From Natronorubrum halalkaliphilum (GTDB taxonomy: Archaea > Halobacteriota > Halobacteria > Halobacteriales > Natrialbaceae): a stretch of DNA of 64,000 nt. The stretch covers positions 145,622 to 209,621 of the forward strand of contig NZ_WUYX01000070.1 of assembly GCF_009834785.1 (NCBI RefSeq). Direction: 5' to 3'. The notes under the pieces are model-generated. The model made no database searches, had not been told where the DNA came from, and worked only from the letters and a program-made list of their open reading frames with translations. Each line of letters starts with the position of its first letter. Position 1 is the first letter of the stretch. The position numbers were made by a program, and so were the translations under genes. Positions 60,782 through 64,000 of the stretch are shown here, piece after piece.

Positions 60782-62650
60782 ATGAGCGAACACGACTACG
60801 ACGAGCTCGGACTCGTCGCCGGGCTGGAGATCCACCAGCAACTCGAGACGGCGACGAAGCTGTTCTGTCAGTGTCCGACCGAGCTTCGCGAGCCCGAGGA
60901 GTCGACGCGCCGGTTTACGCGCTATCTCCACCCAACCCGAAGCGAACTCGGCGAGATCGATCAGGCCGCACTCGAGGAGAGCAAGGTCGACCGCGAGTTC
61001 GAGTACCTCGCGTACGACACGACCTGTCTCGTCGAGGAGGACGAGGAGCCGCCACATGAACTCGACGAGGAGGCCCTCGAGACGGTCCTCGAGATCGCCC
61101 AGCTGATGGACATGAACGCGGTCGATCAGGCCCACGTCATGCGCAAACTCGTCGTCGACGGCTCGAACACGTCGGGCTTCCAGCGCTCGACGCTGATCGC
61201 CACCGGCGGACAGATCGAGACCAGCGACGGAGCCGTCGGGATCGAGGACCTCCTGCTCGAGGAGGAAAGCGCCCAGCGCGTCGCGGAGACCGACGACGGC
61301 GTCCGCTACAGTCTCGATCGGCTCGGGATTCCGCTGGTCGAAATCGGAACGAGCCCGGACATTTCCTCGCCCGAACAGGCCCTCGAAGCGGCCGAGCGGA
61401 TCGGGATGCTCCTGCGCTCGACCGGAAAAGTCAAACGCGGCCTGGGGACGATCCGCCAGGACGTGAACGTCTCCATCGCGGAGGGGGCCCGCGTCGAGAT
61501 CAAGGGCGTCCAGAGCTTAGACGACATCGACGACATCGTCCGCAACGAGGTCGCCCGGCAGGTCGAACTCGTCGCGATTCGCGACGAACTCGAGGAGCGA
61601 GAGGCGTCGGTCGGCGAGGCCCAAGACGCGACCGAGGTCTTCGACGGGACAGAAAGCGGCGTCATCGGCGGCGCGCTCGATTCGGGCGGCTCCGTGATGG
61701 CCGTCCCGCTGTACGGGTTCGACGGCCTCGTGGGCCGCGAAATTGCGCCGGACCGACGGCTGGGGACCGAGTTCTCCGACCACGCGAAACGCCACGGCGC
61801 GGGCGGCATCTTCCACACGGACGAGTTGCCTGCCTACGGCGTCACCGAAGCAGAGGTCGCGGACCTGCGGGAGGCCGTGGGTGCCGGCTCCGAGGACGCC
61901 GTGGCGATCGTCGCCGCGGACACCGGCGTCGCGGAGGCGTCGATCGATGCCGTCGCCGAACGCGCCGGAACCGCACTCGAGGGCGTTCCCGAGGAGACCC
62001 GCGGCGCGAACGACGACGGGACGACCCGTTACCTGCGGCCGCTTCCCGGCGCGGCGCGGATGTACCCCGAGACGGACGTGCCGCCGGTCGAACCGGATCC
62101 GAGCGACGTGCCGGAGCCCGAACTGCTGACGGCGAAGGTCGAGCGCTATCAGGACGAGTACGACCTCGGCGCGGGGCTGGCCGAGCAGGTCGCCTACGGC
62201 AAGCGGATGCCGCTGTTCGAGGACGTGGTGGCCGACGGTATCGATCCGACGCTCGCGGCGTCAACCCTCGAGTCGACGCTGACCGAACTGCGGCGCGACG
62301 ACGTGCCCGTCGAGAACCTCACCGACTCCCACATCGAGTCCGTGCTCCGTCTGGTCGAAGACGGCGAGCTACCGAACGAAGGGGTAACGGATCTTCTCGA
62401 AGCGTTAGCCGACGATCCAGACCAGACCGCAGAAGAGGCTGCCGAGGCGGCCGGGCTCGGCGGCGTCGGCGAGGACGAGGTCCGCGAGGCTGTGGTCGAC
62501 GTCGTCGAACGAAACGAAGCGCAGGTCGCTGACGAAGGCATGCAGGCGTTCTCGGGGCTCATGGGCGAGTGTATGGGCGCGCTGCGGGGCAAGGCTGACG
62601 GCGACCTCGTGAGTCAGGTGCTCCGCGAGGAGATTCAAAAGCGAACGTGA
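60782..62650 (+). CDS. gatE: Glu-tRNA(Gln) amidotransferase subunit E (GatE)
   Basis: The protein has 622 residues from ATG 60782. It is the tRNA-binding/kinase partner of GatD in the archaeal indirect route to Gln-tRNA. GLVAGLEIHQQLETATKLFCQCPTEL opens the GatB/GatE core. NTSGFQRSTLIATGG, GRLGIPLVEIGTSPDI-like and KRGLGTIRQDVNVSIAEGARVEIKGVQ are signature regions. An inserted AspRS-like domain (about 290-400) separates GatE from GatB. The C-terminal YqeY-like tail (about 470-622) ends MGECMGALRGKADGDLVSQVL. GatD is not in the window. Confidence 0.97.
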   Translation: MSEHDYDELGLVAGLEIHQQLETATKLFCQCPTELREPEESTRRFTRYLHPTRSELGEIDQAALEESKVDREFEYLAYDTTCLVEEDEEPPHELDEEALETVLEIAQLMDMNAVDQAHVMRKLVVDGSNTSGFQRSTLIATGGQIETSDGAVGIEDLLLEEESAQRVAETDDGVRYSLDRLGIPLVEIGTSPDISSPEQALEAAERIGMLLRSTGKVKRGLGTIRQDVNVSIAEGARVEIKGVQSLDDIDDIVRNEVARQVELVAIRDELEEREASVGEAQDATEVFDGTESGVIGGALDSGGSVMAVPLYGFDGLVGREIAPDRRLGTEFSDHAKRHGAGGIFHTDELPAYGVTEAEVADLREAVGAGSEDAVAIVAADTGVAEASIDAVAERAGTALEGVPEETRGANDDGTTRYLRPLPGAARMYPETDVPPVEPDPSDVPEPELLTAKVERYQDEYDLGAGLAEQVAYGKRMPLFEDVVADGIDPTLAASTLESTLTELRRDDVPVENLTDSHIESVLRLVEDGELPNEGVTDLLEALADDPDQTAEEAAEAAGLGGVGEDEVREAVVDVVERNEAQVADEGMQAFSGLMGECMGALRGKADGDLVSQVLREEIQKRT

Positions 62651-62758
62651 ACTGAGACGGACTGCGTGCTGTACGCTTGCTGATCCGGTGTTTCGCTCCA
62701 CTCACAGGGCAAGGGCGGCCCCGTCAGAGAGTACCGGTTTACCGGTTATCCTCGTTCG

Positions 62759-63241
62759 CTACTCGTCGACTAACTCCTCGAGTAACGTCTCGAGGCTGTA
62801 ACTCTGTAACGCGTCCCGTTCTTCGATCGCGGAGATCACGAACGTCGAGTCGGTTCGGTCGACGCCGTCGAGTTGTTCGAAGTCGGCGATGAGTCGCTCG
62901 ACGGTTTCGCTGCTGCTCAGTCGGGCGAGGACGATGAAATCGGTCTCGCCCATCGTGAAGTAGACGTTCGTAACCCCCTCGATGGTCAGCAGCCGATCCG
63001 AAAACTCCTCGTACGAGCCCCGGTAGTCCGCGTGGACCTCGACGAGAACGGTCACCCCGAGCCCGAGTTCCTCGAGGTCGACGTCGTAGCGGTCGTTCGT
63101 GATGACCCCCTCCTCTCGAAGGTTCGTAAGTCGATAGTGGATCGTCGAGACGGGAATGCCGGTCGCCTCGTGGAGCTGTTCGGGACTTCCGGTCTCGAGT
63201 TCGGCGATCGCTTTGAGCAGTCGGACGTCGCGTTCGTCCAT
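62759..63241 (-). CDS. Lrp/AsnC-family transcription regulator
   Basis: The protein has 160 residues from ATG 63241 (MDERDVRLLKAIAEL). The winged-helix DNA-binding part (about 2-60) has ETGSPEQLHEATGIPVSTIHYRLTNLREEGVI. The RAM ligand-binding domain (about 65-150) includes LGVTVLVEVHADYRG and GVTNVYFTMGETDFIVLARL. It should form octamer-type dimers of dimers that respond to an amino acid. It is divergent from an EamA-type transporter, with two dyads in between, making the transporter the prime target. Confidence 0.93.
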   Translation of the reverse strand: MDERDVRLLKAIAELETGSPEQLHEATGIPVSTIHYRLTNLREEGVITNDRYDVDLEELGLGVTVLVEVHADYRGSYEEFSDRLLTIEGVTNVYFTMGETDFIVLARLSSSETVERLIADFEQLDGVDRTDSTFVISAIEERDALQSYSLETLLEELVDE

Positions 63242-63289
63242 GCGAGAGAGTTCGGAGCGCCTGGAAAATATGTCCTTCGGTTGATGAAA

Positions 63290-63305
63290 TTGGAGATATA
63301 TCCAA
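63290..63305. promoter_or_regulatory. near-perfect 16-base dyad upstream of lrp
   Basis: TTGGAGATATATCCAA (7 of 8 positions symmetric) lies 49-64 bases upstream of ATG 63241. The TTGGA-N6-TCCAA form is typical of Lrp-family sites, so it is probably an autoregulatory operator. Confidence 0.55.
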
Positions 63306-63366
63306 CTTCTGTTCCTGGAGTGGATGGGGTTTCGGATTAGATCCATGTGTGTGGTTCTGAATTCGT

Positions 63367-63380
63367 CGATGTCGACATCG
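63367..63380. promoter_or_regulatory. perfect 14-base palindrome upstream of the EamA gene
   Basis: CGATGTCGACATCG lies 43-56 bases before ATG 63423, with a TATA-like CTAAGTATAG (about 63392-63401) between. It is a candidate operator for the divergent Lrp regulator. Confidence 0.5.
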
Positions 63381-63422
63381 TTGTAGAAGGACCTAAGTAT
63401 AGCAACTCATTTCGAACTCGGT

Positions 63423-64000
63423 ATGACTATGCTCGATTTTATTCCAAATGGGTGCCGTGAACTGGTGCTCTTTTCGATACTCGCGCTCTGTTGGGGCAGC
63501 TCGTTCGTCGCGATCGAGATCGGTCTCGAGTACGTTCCGCCGCTGCTGTTCGCCGGCCTCCGCTACGGACTGGCGGGACTGATCGTCCTCGGCTACGCGG
63601 CCGTCGTGACCGACCGAATTCGTCCCGTCGATCGTGGAGAGTGGATCGCAGTTTCGGTCGCCGGCGTCTTCGTGATCGCGCTCTATCACGGGCTGTTGTA
63701 CATAGGTGAACTGTACGTGTCGGGCGCAGTCGCGGCGACAGTCGTCAGTACGGCACCGATCCTCACCGTCGCATTCGCGGGGGTTATACTCCCGAGCGAA
63801 CGGCTCAATCTACTCGGCGTCGTCGGCTTCGTGCTCGGGCTGATCGGCGTGTTGCTCGTCGTCCAGCCATCGTCATCGGCCCTCGCCGGCGACACGATGC
63901 TCGGCGCTGCGCTCGTCTTCGCCTCCGCCATCGCGTTCGCGCTCGGCAGCGTGCTCTTACGACCGATCGAATCGGACCTGCCGATCGAGACCCTCGAGGC
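63423..64000 (+). CDS. EamA/DMT-family transporter, cut by right edge
   Basis: The visible 192 codons are open to the window end. The first EamA repeat shows FSILALCWGSSFVAIEIGLEYVPPLLFAGLRYGLAGLIVLGY, LYHGLLYIGELYVSGAVAATVVSTAPILTVAF, and GVVGFVLGLIGVLLVVQP, six hydrophobic helices. The second repeat has just begun (TMLGAALVFASAIAFALGSVL). DMT transporters export amino acids or metabolites. The divergent Lrp-type regulator suggests an amino-acid-type substrate. ATG 63429 is an alternative start. Confidence 0.9.
   Translation, partial: MTMLDFIPNGCRELVLFSILALCWGSSFVAIEIGLEYVPPLLFAGLRYGLAGLIVLGYAAVVTDRIRPVDRGEWIAVSVAGVFVIALYHGLLYIGELYVSGAVAATVVSTAPILTVAFAGVILPSERLNLLGVVGFVLGLIGVLLVVQPSSSALAGDTMLGAALVFASAIAFALGSVLLRPIESDLPIETLE

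Overview
This window is chromosomal DNA of a halophilic archaeon (class Halobacteria). The evidence is high-GC coding sequence with very acidic predicted proteins, many leaderless-looking starts with a TATA-like box 24-32 bases upstream, many Tat-type lipoprotein signals, two C-terminal PGF-type sorting signals, and archaeal-only genes (gatE, rpoL, srp19, gar1, dph2, a salactin-type actin). A Natrinema/Haloterrigena-like member of the Natrialbales would fit, but that is an inference from gene content.

Left part (1-12.4 kb): a menaquinone-synthesis region, mostly on the minus strand. In transcription order it has a cytosolic molybdopterin oxidoreductase, menF, menD, then (after a divergent amphi-Trp and DnaJ-domain pair) menB, and finally menA-menC, with menC running off the left edge. 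An exported three-gene operon sits between menB and menA: a DyP-like Tat lipoprotein, a His-rich lipoprotein of the iron-transport-associated type, and a cohesin-like PGF-CTERM protein.

12.6-29.6 kb: mostly housekeeping and small haloarchaeal genes. These are a ribbon-helix-helix protein, a two-gene lipoprotein operon of unknown function, hisF, a phosphodiesterase, a zinc-ribbon membrane protein, rpoL, a rhomboid-family membrane protein with a long C-terminal domain, an ABC/FtsX efflux operon, a METTL5-like methyltransferase operon, a salactin/volactin-type actin next to a four-helix membrane protein, and dph2. A Tat-exported superoxide dismutase gene broken by a frameshift and a stop lies convergent to dph2.

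30.8-40.4 kb: a regulator with two DUF7344-like domains, an UlaG-like hydrolase, a 597-residue acidic coiled-coil protein, a divergent HisG-like protein, and a DUF5805-XerA recombinase pair with an upstream palindrome. About 1.6 kb of AT-richer, gene-poor sequence follows, then a DUF4395 protein and a zinc-finger protein.

40.4-64 kb: fumC, two tandem pairs of bacterial-PH-domain membrane proteins, bolA, a likely PHA-mobilisation pair (bdhA-phaZ type), cysS, a PAS histidine kinase, a DUF6517 lipoprotein, a presenilin-like protease, srp19-gar1, a divergent vitamin B12 uptake locus (btuF / btuC-btuD), a BtrH-like protein, gatE, and a divergent Lrp regulator and EamA-type transporter cut by the right edge. 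No rRNA, tRNA, CRISPR array or intact insertion sequence was recognised.
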